DNA of 38,999 nucleotides from a bacterium (lineage in GTDB: Bacteria; Planctomycetota; J058; JAJDCP01). The stretch spans positions 1 through 38,999 of the forward strand of contig JAUIEM010000028.1 in NCBI GenBank assembly GCA_030428695.1, given 5' to 3'. The first letter of the stretch is position 1. Each line of letters opens with the position of its first letter. The position numbers were made by a program, and so were the translations under genes. The notes below the pieces were generated by a model that saw only the letters and a program-made list of their open reading frames with translations, searched no databases and was not told the origin of the DNA. This document shows positions 22,741 through 30,348 of the stretch, in pieces.

Positions 22741-24143
22741 ATCTGCGGTCCAATCTCGACGTAGTCGTCCTCGACCATCATCTGCTCCTCCGGCACCGTC
22801 CGCTCCGCCGCCCAGCAGGCAATCGCGCACGCCATCACCGCGTCCTGGATGAGCTTCTTGTCCTCCCACTGGTAGGTCAGCATCTCGTCCCGCAGCTGGG
22901 GGACCGCGTGCTTCAGCACCTGGTGCTCGACCGCCAGCGCCATCGCCGTGATCGCGTTGTGCTTCGAGCGCTGGGTTGTCGTGAAGGGGGTCGCCTCGAT
23001 CGCGAGGTTTTCAATGACCGGGTCGCCGACGCCGTTGTACTCGACCCAGGGTTGCGGGTCGTAGAGCGCCGCCCGCCGCTCGATAGCAGCCTGGATGCCG
23101 GGATAGGGCAGCCCCAGAAAGCGCTCGAAGGCCACCACCTGCCAGTCGTCCGACAGAAACGCGCCGTCCGCGTCGAAGCGTGGGCCGATGTCGAGCGTGA
23201 TTCCGACCGTCGCGTCCCGCCGCCGGCCGATGTCCCAGGCCGTCACGTAGCGGCCGCCCAGTCGCGGCGCTTGCAAGCCGACCCAACCGTCCGCGCACTT
23301 CTGGACATCCTCCGGCAGGAAGACCGCCTCGCCCGACGCCACGAAGTCACACTCGTACTCCGAAGCCCAGTCGCGGGCGGTGTAGTTGGGCCGCTCTCGG
23401 TTGAACCAGCCCTCGTCGTACTCCGGGCACTCACTCCAGTGAATCTTGTGCTTGCTCCAGTGGCCCTCGATCAGTCCCTGCCAGAGCTTGAAGAACTCAT
23501 TGTCCTGGCCGTCCGGCGTCGAGAGGATCGTCAGCTGCCCACCGCGCGACAGCGTCGGCCGCACCGCCCGGTAGATCTGCGCCGCGTACTCCGCGAAGGC
23601 GTACTCGTCGAGGTAGACCCGCGTCGCCGTGAAGCCGCGCCCCGCCCCCTTCGTCGCCGGCAGCGAACGGATACGTGAGCCGTTCGCGAATTCCATCTCC
23701 GTCAGGTTCTCACGCACCAGCTCCTGCGCCGGATCGTCGAGCAGCTGGTAGACATCCTGGACGTAGCCCAGCAGCTCCTTCGCGTCTTCGAGTGTCTTCG
23801 AGATGAACAGGATGCGTTCGCGGCCGTGGAGGGCGTAGTAGAGGGCTTCAATCGCGCAGCTCAGGCTGATGCCCGTCTGCCGCGCCTTCAGGATCAGCCG
23901 GCTGGAGGAGTCGTCGGCAAAGAACTCGTCCTGGTAGGGATAGGGCTCGAAGGCGATCTCCCCCTGCTGGGGATGGGCAATCGTGCAGCTCCGCACCCAC
24001 TCCTCAACCGGCGGGCGGATCAGCGCATGTTCGGCCCCGGCCGCAGCCTGCCGTCGAATTAGTTCAGTCTTGTCCTTGACCGGCCACAGATGCCGCAGCC
24101 TCTGCGATGGCGGCAAGGTCGAGCTTGATACCATCTGTCTCAC
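22737..24143 (-). CDS. Terminase large subunit
   Basis: A 468-residue packaging motor. The ATPase has a Walker A-like KARQTG (residues 86-91), a Walker B YLDEY (177-181), and a coupling motif TILSTP (205-210). The nuclease domain begins with AWDIGRRRDAT near residue 302, whose Asp would bind metal. It cuts and pumps genome DNA into the prohead through the portal. The GTG at 24143 or the ATG at 24134 is the likely start; both overlap the small terminase gene by about 75 nt, longer than other overlaps here, and no later standard start fits well. Confidence 0.92.
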   Translation of the reverse strand: MRQMVSSSTLPPSQRLRHLWPVKDKTELIRRQAAAGAEHALIRPPVEEWVRSCTIAHPQQGEIAFEPYPYQDEFFADDSSSRLILKARQTGISLSCAIEALYYALHGRERILFISKTLEDAKELLGYVQDVYQLLDDPAQELVRENLTEMEFANGSRIRSLPATKGAGRGFTATRVYLDEYAFAEYAAQIYRAVRPTLSRGGQLTILSTPDGQDNEFFKLWQGLIEGHWSKHKIHWSECPEYDEGWFNRERPNYTARDWASEYECDFVASGEAVFLPEDVQKCADGWVGLQAPRLGGRYVTAWDIGRRRDATVGITLDIGPRFDADGAFLSDDWQVVAFERFLGLPYPGIQAAIERRAALYDPQPWVEYNGVGDPVIENLAIEATPFTTTQRSKHNAITAMALAVEHQVLKHAVPQLRDEMLTYQWEDKKLIQDAVMACAIACWAAERTVPEEQMMVEDDYVEIGPQI

Positions 24144-24429
24144 TTTGCGCGAACTTCAGCCACTCCAGCAAGTCCTTGTCTGTCACGTAGACGCCGTCGG
24201 CCTGAAGCCGCTGCCGCACGACGCGCTTCGCAATCCGCAGTCGCTCGGCTCGCCCGGCAATATCGGTCATCAGACTCAGCCGGTCCACCTCGGCCGCAAA
24301 CTCGTCAGTATCGAGCCACTTGTAGATCGTGCGCTCGGTCACGCCAGCGGTTTCAGCCGCTTCATGCCGGGTAGACCCGTTTGCGAGTGCTAGTGCGGCC
24401 TTTTCGCGTGTCCGGGTCCAGCGAAACAT
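24064..24429 (-). CDS. Terminase small subunit (HTH)
   Basis: A 121-residue protein starting MFRWTRTREKAALALANG. A helix-turn-helix (RHEAAETAGVTERTIYKWLDTDEFAAEV, residues about 18-45) recognises the packaging site, and the remainder is helical for oligomerisation. It is the first gene of the late operon and overlaps the large subunit. AGG lies about 8 nt before the ATG; a TTG two codons upstream is an alternative. Confidence 0.85.
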   Translation of the reverse strand: MFRWTRTREKAALALANGSTRHEAAETAGVTERTIYKWLDTDEFAAEVDRLSLMTDIAGRAERLRIAKRVVRQRLQADGVYVTDKDLLEWLKFAQSETDGIKLDLAAIAEAAASVAGQGQD

Positions 24430-24648
24430 GAACAAAACCTGAACATTTCACAAGGCAGGTAGTCATGCTCAATATACATCATGCGCGTACCGCGTCCACG
24501 CGATCCACGTCAGCATGAGACGTAGGTCGGCCGCCGGGCCCTGCTCCGGGGCTCCGGTCAACCAACCTCGCTTCGCGCCGGCCGTCGTGCAGCTCTCCCT
24601 GTTGGGGTTCGCCTCAGATATTGCCACACTAGAACATATGTTCGCAAG
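24430..24648 (-). other. Leader region of the late (packaging) operon
   Basis: The 219 bp between the early and late genes have no plausible gene. They contain the LexA-type palindrome at 24632-24643 and a GC-rich stretch with hairpin potential near 24525-24560 (repeated CCGGGG/CCGG words). A packaging site may lie here next to the small terminase gene, but no motif proves it. Confidence 0.4.
24632..24643. promoter_or_regulatory. SOS (LexA/DinR) box GAACATATGTTC
   Basis: A perfect 12-bp palindrome, AGAACATATGTTCG with flanks, fits the Bacillus-type LexA consensus CGAAC-N4-GTTCG at every core position. On the minus strand it overlaps a TTGCGA hexamer that could be a -35 box. It lies 200 bp before the terminase genes, so a DNA-damage signal may activate the late operon. 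The LexA assignment is inference from the motif. Confidence 0.6.
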
Positions 24649-25395
24649 CTATGACCGATGCGGCGACGTCGCCGGCAAGTCGTCACGCTTCGCGGCACTC
24701 GTCTTCCCTCGCCCCCGCGTTGCCGACCCCGCTGCACCACCCGGCGTCCCACTCGCTGGCTTCGCCCACGACCCCGCCGGCAGCTGAAACGCCCAGTGTT
24801 CGTGATCCTCATCGTGCTCCAGCCCATAGATCCCCTTCGCCCGCTTCAGATCCAGCGCCGCCCACTTGCCGAACGCGCCCAGGGTGACGCTGCCGGCCGC
24901 CGCGCCCTTCCCCTCGCCGATCTTCAGGGCACTGGACACCTCCCAGCCCGGCTTCGGCTTTGCCACGGCCAGAATGCCGGCGTCACGCGCGAAGTAGAGC
25001 AGCACCTGCCCCCCCACCTTGACGCCCAGCGCATCGAGCGCCGGCTGGTTGAAGGTCAGCTGCGTCGTCGTCAGCGAGACGGCCGGCGTCGGCAGAGCCG
25101 CGACACTGTTCCGGCCCATCCGGCGGTACAGCTCGAATGTCGGTGGTTTCGGCATAGACTCCTCAGGCTTTCCGATCGGCTTCTTATGCGGCTTCGCGGC
25201 CGGGCTCACGGCGGCCCGCTGTTTGCGCTGCTCGGCCTCCAGTTCCCGCGCCTGCTTCCCCAGCGCCTCCACCTGGTCACTGAGCTCCCGGCGCTCCTGG
25301 AAGTTGGTGGCCCTCGACAGCTGGTCCGTCAGCTCCCGCCGCCGCTTCGCCAGGTCGTTGAGCTGCTGCTCGATGTCGATGTCACTTGCCGTCAT
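24649..25395 (-). CDS. Hypothetical early protein with N-terminal coiled coil
   Basis: A 248-residue protein. Residues about 5-60 form a charged coiled coil (QQLNDLAKRRRELTDQLSRA) and residues 60-85 are a Lys/Pro linker. The central domain contains SVAALPTPAVSLTTTQLTF, then GGQVLLYFARDAGILAVAKPKPG, the pattern of a small alpha-beta domain that I do not recognise. It ends in a disordered basic tail (GRGKTSAAKRDD). The ATG at 25395 gives a 14-nt overlap with the previous gene. It is the last gene of the early operon. Confidence 0.6.
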   Translation of the reverse strand: MTASDIDIEQQLNDLAKRRRELTDQLSRATNFQERRELSDQVEALGKQARELEAEQRKQRAAVSPAAKPHKKPIGKPEESMPKPPTFELYRRMGRNSVAALPTPAVSLTTTQLTFNQPALDALGVKVGGQVLLYFARDAGILAVAKPKPGWEVSSALKIGEGKGAAAGSVTLGAFGKWAALDLKRAKGIYGLEHDEDHEHWAFQLPAGSWAKPASGTPGGAAGSATRGRGKTSAAKRDDLPATSPHRS

Positions 25396-25687
25396 GGGCC
25401 CGCCAATCCCAGTAGAGATGCCAGACATCGCCGTCGACGAATACCGTGTCGATATAGGTCATGCGATCCGGGCTGAAGTAGAAACCTGTGCCGATGGCCA
25501 TGACGCGCACGGACTCTTTCGGCATCTCCGGGTCCACCTCGTACCAGAGCTCGATACTCGGGGTTGAGCTGCCGTCGCTATTGACGCCCCGCGCGGCCCG
25601 AAAGAGCGCGTGCATCGGCATCTCGAACGTGCCGACGAGCTTGGGCCACTCGATGGTGTACTTCCAGACCGCTCGTTTGATCGTCAT
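25382..25687 (-). CDS. DUF7352-like phage protein
   Basis: A 101-residue beta-rich protein (MTIKRAVWKYTIEWPKL). The layout, with EMPMHALFRAARG, PSIELWYEVDPEMPKESVRVM, GTGFYF and TYIDTVFVDGDVWHLYW, matches a widespread family of small phage proteins of unknown function that ends in a conserved strand plus W-H. The ATG at 25687 forms an ATGA overlap with the RusA-like gene. Confidence 0.65.
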   Translation of the reverse strand: MTIKRAVWKYTIEWPKLVGTFEMPMHALFRAARGVNSDGSSTPSIELWYEVDPEMPKESVRVMAIGTGFYFSPDRMTYIDTVFVDGDVWHLYWDWRAHDGK

Positions 25688-26082
25688 GCTGCCTCGTCTC
25701 CTTCCGTCCACAGCACCAGCGTGATCGACTCACGCCCCGCCGGGACCGGCTCAAACTGAATCCGTACATCCTCGATCAGGTGGTCGTTTTCCAGGACCGC
25801 CGCCGACTCCAGCGCGTCGAAGGTCGGGCTGAGCCGCGCCACCGCGTTGTCGTAGTCGGGCCGCTGGTGATCCTCCCGGTGCCGCCAGGTGCAGCGCACC
25901 CAGACCGGCTCGTCGATCGGCTCCCAGTCCCGCAATCCCGGCACCTCCAGCTGCGCCAGAATCTCGTTGTGGGCATCCCGCAGCGCCCGGTTCCACGAAA
26001 CCGCTCGTACTGCCCAGTGCGCCGGGCGATGGTTCTTGTCCAGTTCCCGGATCGGCACCGGGAACTCCAGGATGACCTTCAC
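25684..26082 (-). CDS. RusA-like Holliday junction resolvase, second copy
   Basis: A 132-residue protein starting (M)KVILEFPVPIRELDKNHR with a GTG start at 26082 (GTGA overlap). The motif RPDYDNAVARLSPTFDALESAAVLENDHLIEDV corresponds to the D-x-D-N...D-L...DD metal-binding region of RusA, in which acidic residues cut Holliday junctions. One position is END where the family usually has DD. Another RusA-like gene lies 1.1 kb upstream in the same operon. Confidence 0.7.
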   Translation of the reverse strand: MKVILEFPVPIRELDKNHRPAHWAVRAVSWNRALRDAHNEILAQLEVPGLRDWEPIDEPVWVRCTWRHREDHQRPDYDNAVARLSPTFDALESAAVLENDHLIEDVRIQFEPVPAGRESITLVLWTEGDEAA

Positions 26083-26522
26083 GATGCACCCCCGGCGTTG
26101 GCGTGCCGGTAGTTCACCTGGCCGGTGTCCGGCGCGCGCAGCTGTACCGCGACATCGGACACGTAGGCCTGGAAGCCCTCGAAGTACTTGGCGAGCAGCA
26201 ACGGCACATAGCCCAGGTCGCGCCACTGCCCGAACGTCACTGGCGCGCGCCGCCAGCACTGCTTGTCCTTCGCGTCCGCCGCGCCGGCGACAATGGCGTC
26301 ATGCGTCGCCTGGTGGCGCTGCACCTCCCGGTAGCCCATTGCCTGAAACTCCAGGATCACCGCCCAGGTCTCCGAGACCGAGCCGCACCCGAGCGCGTGC
26401 TCCGTCCGCTTCCGCCCCAGCTGCTCGACATGCGTGCAGGTGACTCGCTCGGCTTCCCAGTCGATCTCGAAGACGATCTGACTTGCCGATACCGTCGCGA
26501 GGCGCTCGAAGGTCAGCTTCAC
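26079..26522 (-). CDS. Hypothetical early protein
   Basis: A 147-residue protein starting (M)KLTFERLATVSASQIVFEID; the GTG at 26522 overlaps the preceding TGA. It has strand-rich beginnings, a central helix-rich part (VILEFQAMGYREVQRHQATHD) and ends RAPDTGQVNYRHANAGG. No family is recognised. Tight GTGA overlaps on both sides place it in the early operon. Confidence 0.6.
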   Translation of the reverse strand: MKLTFERLATVSASQIVFEIDWEAERVTCTHVEQLGRKRTEHALGCGSVSETWAVILEFQAMGYREVQRHQATHDAIVAGAADAKDKQCWRRAPVTFGQWRDLGYVPLLLAKYFEGFQAYVSDVAVQLRAPDTGQVNYRHANAGGAS

Positions 26523-26758
26523 GGTGCCACCCGGTCCACGCGAAAGGCTCGCGCTCTGTCCGAGCCGCAACTGAAGCAGGACCACCAACCACCGCACCCG
26601 TAACAGTCGCTGCAAGGGTCCGGCCCAGTGTCTCCAAAGTACTCATCATCTGGGTCCCAATCCAGCCAGTCGACGCCGGCACCTCCGCAGGTTTCGCAGG
26701 TAACCCATTCCGTTGACTGGCCACAGTCAGCACACTCGTACTCAGTCTGCTCAACCAT
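26519..26758 (-). CDS. Small Cys-rich zinc-binding protein
   Basis: A 79-residue protein with at least five CxxC pairs: CADCG, CETCGG, CSDCYGCGG and CFSCG. The layout resembles DnaJ-type zinc-finger repeats (CxxCxGxG) and suggests two zinc sites. It begins MVEQTEYECADCGQS, and the ATG at 26758 overlaps the XRE gene. The role is unknown; several such proteins occur in this operon. Confidence 0.65.
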   Translation of the reverse strand: MVEQTEYECADCGQSTEWVTCETCGGAGVDWLDWDPDDEYFGDTGPDPCSDCYGCGGWWSCFSCGSDRARAFRVDRVAP

Positions 26759-27149
26759 CAACCGCCGCCTTCCAGCTCGACCCCGCCCGCCGCGCCTGGC
26801 GCACGCTCATTCGCACACCGGCCCGCAGGTCGTCTTTGACGTCGGCCGGCAGCTCCGCGCCGGACAGCAGCTCGTAGGCCTCGCCCAGCGCCGGTTCACC
26901 AGCCAGCAGGTTCGCGGGATCGAGCGGCGCGAAGCCAGCCGCCATCAGCAGTTCGTCCAGCTCGACCTCGCTGCAGAACATCGCCGAGCCCAGCGCGATC
27001 ACCGCGTCCCGCGTCGGCGACCGGCTGTCCGACTCCAGCCGCGAGACATAGCTGTGGTCGTAGCCGGCCCGCGCCGCCAGGCGGGACTGCGACAGCCCGT
27101 GATCGTCCCGTATGCGCTCCAGTGCAACCGCGAAGCTCTCGCCGTTCAT
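26751..27149 (-). CDS. XRE-family helix-turn-helix regulator
   Basis: A 132-residue protein with an N-terminal HTH (residues about 8-62): ALERIRDDHGLSQSRLAARAGYDHSYVSRLESDSRSP. The rest is helical (ELLMAAGFAPLDPANLL) and could support dimerisation. GGAGG lies about 9 nt before the ATG. Located mid-operon, it could be a Cro-like or late regulator distinct from the repressor at the immunity region. Confidence 0.8.
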   Translation of the reverse strand: MNGESFAVALERIRDDHGLSQSRLAARAGYDHSYVSRLESDSRSPTRDAVIALGSAMFCSEVELDELLMAAGFAPLDPANLLAGEPALGEAYELLSGAELPADVKDDLRAGVRMSVRQARRAGSSWKAAVDG

Positions 27150-27523
27150 CGCAAAGCACCTCCACTCACATCAGGATGACGCCGGACGGTGACAACCACC
27201 TGCTCCGGCTGGGCCGCAACCGCGACCCGTCGAATGCGGAGATCCTGCACCTGCCGGTCGTCGCTGTAGACGACCTTCTGCATGCCGTCCAGAATCCCCT
27301 TGGCAATGTTGTCGAGATCCGGCGCGCCGTCGGCGTCGCTGGCAAAGGCCGAGCGGTAGACGATCTCGACCGCCACCGGGCTGTGGGTCGGCAAGCCCCG
27401 CATCGCCCGCTGCGCCGCCCGGAACACCTGCGCCCGGTAGCGGTGATAGCGCCGCGCCCAGACGGTCTGGCGCGACACCGGCTGCCCGTCGACCCGAAAC
27501 CGCACGATCAACGGCGCGCTCAT
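27146..27523 (-). CDS. RusA-like Holliday junction resolvase
   Basis: A 125-residue protein starting MSAPLIVRFRVDGQPVSRQT. The core FASDADGAPDLDNIAKGILDGMQKVVYSDDRQVQDL contains the D-x-DN-x-x-K...D...DD signature of RusA resolvases, with all acidic residues in place. It would cut branched DNA made by phage recombination or replication. It starts with an ATGA overlap after an HTH gene and ends with one before the XRE regulator. Confidence 0.82.
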   Translation of the reverse strand: MSAPLIVRFRVDGQPVSRQTVWARRYHRYRAQVFRAAQRAMRGLPTHSPVAVEIVYRSAFASDADGAPDLDNIAKGILDGMQKVVYSDDRQVQDLRIRRVAVAAQPEQVVVTVRRHPDVSGGALR

Positions 27524-28092
27524 CGTGCATCCCGGTACCGCTCCGCCTCCTCCAGCCGGATGCGGTTCAGGTTCCCGTCCCGCCGCACCGTCAGCTTGCC
27601 CTGCTGAATGTGCCGGTTGACCGTCGTCTGCAACACTCCGGCCATGGCCGCCACCTCGGCCGAGCCGAGGTAGACGACGTCGCCGCGCAGCCGCCGGCAG
27701 TAAAGGCGCAGGTTGGGATCGGTGATGTCTTGCCAGCGCCAGGCGTGCCAGGTGTCGGGGTTCTCCAGGAAGTCCATCAACTCGCTGTCGCTGGTCAGCA
27801 GCACGCCATGCCCGCCCGGCGAGCTCGCACAGTAGCGCCGCCCCAGCCAGCCGGCCTCCTGCCAGCGGTGGATGACGTGCGGCGTGACACCGAGCAGCTG
27901 CGCCAGCGCCTTGCGGCTGTGCCCCTGGCGGTAGCGCGGGGCCATCCCGAAGCGCTGGCGGGCCGCGTTGACCGCGACGGCCGTCGTCTCGAAGACCTTC
28001 GCGATCCGCCGGTCCGACCAGCCCCGCGCCAGCAGATCCTCCAGCAGGAAGCGCCGGCGCTCCGTCCAGCGGGTGTAGACCCGGGTGCTCAT
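27520..28092 (-). CDS. HTH DNA-binding protein of the early operon
   Basis: A 190-residue protein starting MSTRVYTRWTERRRFLLEDL. Two possible DNA-binding segments are seen: ARGWSDRRIAKVFETTAVAVNAARQRF (residues about 22-48) and KALAQLLGVTPHVIHRWQEAGWLGRRY (about 62-88), and a third C-terminal segment VAAMAGVLQTTVNRHIQQGKLTVRRDG with MerR-like style. Such multi-HTH proteins are frequent in phage early operons; its target is unknown. Confidence 0.6.
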   Translation of the reverse strand: MSTRVYTRWTERRRFLLEDLLARGWSDRRIAKVFETTAVAVNAARQRFGMAPRYRQGHSRKALAQLLGVTPHVIHRWQEAGWLGRRYCASSPGGHGVLLTSDSELMDFLENPDTWHAWRWQDITDPNLRLYCRRLRGDVVYLGSAEVAAMAGVLQTTVNRHIQQGKLTVRRDGNLNRIRLEEAERYRDAR

Positions 28093-28094
28093 GA

Positions 28095-28838
28095 TCACAC
28101 CCCGAGTCCCAGCTGCTCGAAGGCCTTCCGACCGCGCTCGATGTCGTCCAGCCAGGCCCCAAAAACCTCGATCTCGGCGAAAAAGACCTCCAGGTCGTGC
28201 CCACGCACGCTGTAGACGTCCTCGCCGTCGTCCGTCACGTCCCGCTGGATGTGGTGCAGCTCGTGGAAGAGCAGGGCCAGCATGTCCTGGCGCGTGAAGG
28301 CGAGGTTGCGCGTGTGATCCCAGGCGATCCAGATCAGGAAGTCCGCGCCCTTGGCGAAGTGCTTCGCCGGGCCGGACAGCTTCACGCACTTCCCCAACGT
28401 CGCCCGCCCCTTCGCGCGGCCGCCCTGCCGCTTCCAGGCGTAGCGAATCTCGCAACCCTCGCTGTGCCAGAGCACGTCGTTGACCCGCGGGTCGCCCTCG
28501 TACTCGTCAGCCAGCGCCCGCGCCAGCCGCCCCAGCTCCGGCGCGTCCTGAAAGTCGCCGTAGACGACGTCGGGAATTCGGAATTCCGAATCCTGGGATG
28601 CAGAATTCACCCGCTCGACCGCACTACCCACCGCACGCTTCACGACCTCGCCCGCCTGCCGGCGAACCTCCGGGTTGGTACTCAGCTCCTCGATGCTGTC
28701 CACCGTGACCGCCTCACCGTGCGCCGTCGTGACCGTTATCGGTCCGCTCATCTCGTCGTCCTCTCCGTTGTTCGTGTCCGTCGGCCACAGGTCGTCCGCA
28801 ACCGCCTTCGGAATCCGGTCCGTCCGCAGCCCGCTCAT
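28095..28838 (-). CDS. Putative phage zinc metallopeptidase
   Basis: A 247-residue protein. The motif LLFHELHHIQRD (HExxH at residues 192-196) followed by VRGHDLEVFFAEIEVFG gives the third ligand candidates, as in the family of putative phage metallopeptidases. Residues about 1-85 are acidic and low complexity, and the central part ARALADEYEGDPRVNDVLWHS...YAWKRQGGRAKGRATLGKCVKL is the family's substrate-binding style. It may process host or phage proteins; the substrate is unknown. It begins with an ATGA overlap after the ParB-like gene. Confidence 0.75.
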   Translation of the reverse strand: MSGLRTDRIPKAVADDLWPTDTNNGEDDEMSGPITVTTAHGEAVTVDSIEELSTNPEVRRQAGEVVKRAVGSAVERVNSASQDSEFRIPDVVYGDFQDAPELGRLARALADEYEGDPRVNDVLWHSEGCEIRYAWKRQGGRAKGRATLGKCVKLSGPAKHFAKGADFLIWIAWDHTRNLAFTRQDMLALLFHELHHIQRDVTDDGEDVYSVRGHDLEVFFAEIEVFGAWLDDIERGRKAFEQLGLGV

Positions 28839-30307
28839 GCCGCCTCGCCGTCATCCGGGCCGAGGTAGAAGTCCGCCAGTGGCGAGCTCCGGGCATAGCC
28901 CTCGTAGCGGTCCAGCAGCTCGTTCCGCAGCACCACCTCCAGTGCGAACTTCACGATGTCGAGACTTGCAAGCTGGCCAAACAACTGCGGCTGCTCCTGG
29001 ACCGTGAACCGGCTCCAGTCCTGGTGCTCGGCCAGCCCGGCATGCCCCTGACGCTCGGCCACCAGGCCCGGCAATGACTTCTTGCCAACGCGCTCCAGTG
29101 CCGCGCCCATCAGCACAATGAGCTCTTCCGGCGCGATCGTTCCCAGCGCCGGTAGGTCGTCGATTGCTGCTTCGAGCTGCGCCAGGCGGCCCGCCAGCGT
29201 CGCCTTCTTACGCTCGGTCTCGGCTTGCTTCTCAGCTTCCTGGAGCTCGCGGTATCGGCCGGGGTCGGCGCAGATCTGGATGACCTGGTCGCCTTGCCAG
29301 CTCAGCACACGACAACGGCAGGGGCAGTCCTCGCTACAGCCGGCCGGCACGCTCGTCCAGCCCGCTGTCGGGTCCAGCGCATAGCTCAGGTCCTCGTGGC
29401 TGCCGACGTCCCGGATCGACGGCAGCTCCCCGGCGGCCTCCGCTTCCGCCCGCCGTTCGTCGCGCTCGGCATCGCGCGCCGCGGCGCGTGCCTCGCTGAG
29501 CTCCTCGAAGTGCTCCGGCTTCAGGCAGTAATCGTGGTACTGACCCTTGCGCCTCGCGTTGAACGGGCAGTCCTCACACTCGTCGAATCGCGTGTAGAGC
29601 GGAACTGCCACGCCTTGCAGCCGCCGGGCAACGTCGTAGCTGTCAAAGGGCTTCTCCAGCTCCTTGCTCGCCAGGCCGTCCTTCACTGCGACGTCGCCAA
29701 GCGCCTCCTGAAACGCAGGGAACTCCTCGAAGCGCATCAGCGCCACGCCGTGCGCCCGGCTTAGCTTGCCCTCGCGAATGAGGTCCTGGGCATGGGCGGG
29801 CAACCGCAGCAATCGCATCGCGTTGGCGATCGCCGGCTGCGAGCGATTCAGCGCCGCCGCCGCCGCCCGCTGCGTCATGCCGGCGCGCTCGATCAGCAGC
29901 TGGAAGCCCGCCGCCTCCTCGATCGGGTCGAGATCGGCCCGCTGCAGGTTCTCAACGATCGCCAGCTGGATCGCCGTCGCGTCGTCGACATCCCGCACCA
30001 TCGCCGGGATCACCTCGAGGCCGGCCTGCCGTGCCGCCCGCCAGCGCCGCTCGCCGGCGATGAGCTCGTAGTGCTCCTCGACCCAGCTATCCGCGCCAGA
30101 ACCCAGCAGGTCCTCGGGGTCGGGATGCGGCCGCACCACCACCGGCTCGATCAGCCCGTGCTGCTGGATTGAGGCTGTCAGTTCGTCGAGGCGCTCGCCA
30201 TCGAAGGTCTGGCGCGGATTGAAGGTGCTGCGGTGGATCCGGTCGACCGGAATCTCGCGCACCAGCGCGTCCGTATTTCGTGCGGAATCAGAGAGGGTCG
30301 TCGTCAT
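28835..30307 (-). CDS. ParB/Spo0J-like nuclease-domain protein with cysteine cluster
   Basis: A 490-residue protein. Residues about 15-120 contain the ParB N-terminal domain (VREIPVDRIHRSTFNPRQTF; ELIAGERRWRAARQAGLEVIP). Residues about 125-180 hold the HTH (MTQRAAAAALNRSQPAIANAMRL). A middle region has clustered cysteines (CEDCPF; CLK; CSEDCPCRCRV) that could bind metal. The C-terminal third is a coiled coil and a helical tail. The ATG at 30307 is chosen because GGAG lies 6 nt upstream; an ATG at 30352 couples to the previous stop but lacks a ribosome binding site. Such phage proteins act in replication, nicking or DNA organisation. Confidence 0.8.
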   Translation of the reverse strand: MTTTLSDSARNTDALVREIPVDRIHRSTFNPRQTFDGERLDELTASIQQHGLIEPVVVRPHPDPEDLLGSGADSWVEEHYELIAGERRWRAARQAGLEVIPAMVRDVDDATAIQLAIVENLQRADLDPIEEAAGFQLLIERAGMTQRAAAAALNRSQPAIANAMRLLRLPAHAQDLIREGKLSRAHGVALMRFEEFPAFQEALGDVAVKDGLASKELEKPFDSYDVARRLQGVAVPLYTRFDECEDCPFNARRKGQYHDYCLKPEHFEELSEARAAARDAERDERRAEAEAAGELPSIRDVGSHEDLSYALDPTAGWTSVPAGCSEDCPCRCRVLSWQGDQVIQICADPGRYRELQEAEKQAETERKKATLAGRLAQLEAAIDDLPALGTIAPEELIVLMGAALERVGKKSLPGLVAERQGHAGLAEHQDWSRFTVQEQPQLFGQLASLDIVKFALEVVLRNELLDRYEGYARSSPLADFYLGPDDGEAA

Positions 30308-30348
30308 GGGGTGCTCCGTTCTGGTGCTCTCGTTGTGCGATGTCGTGC

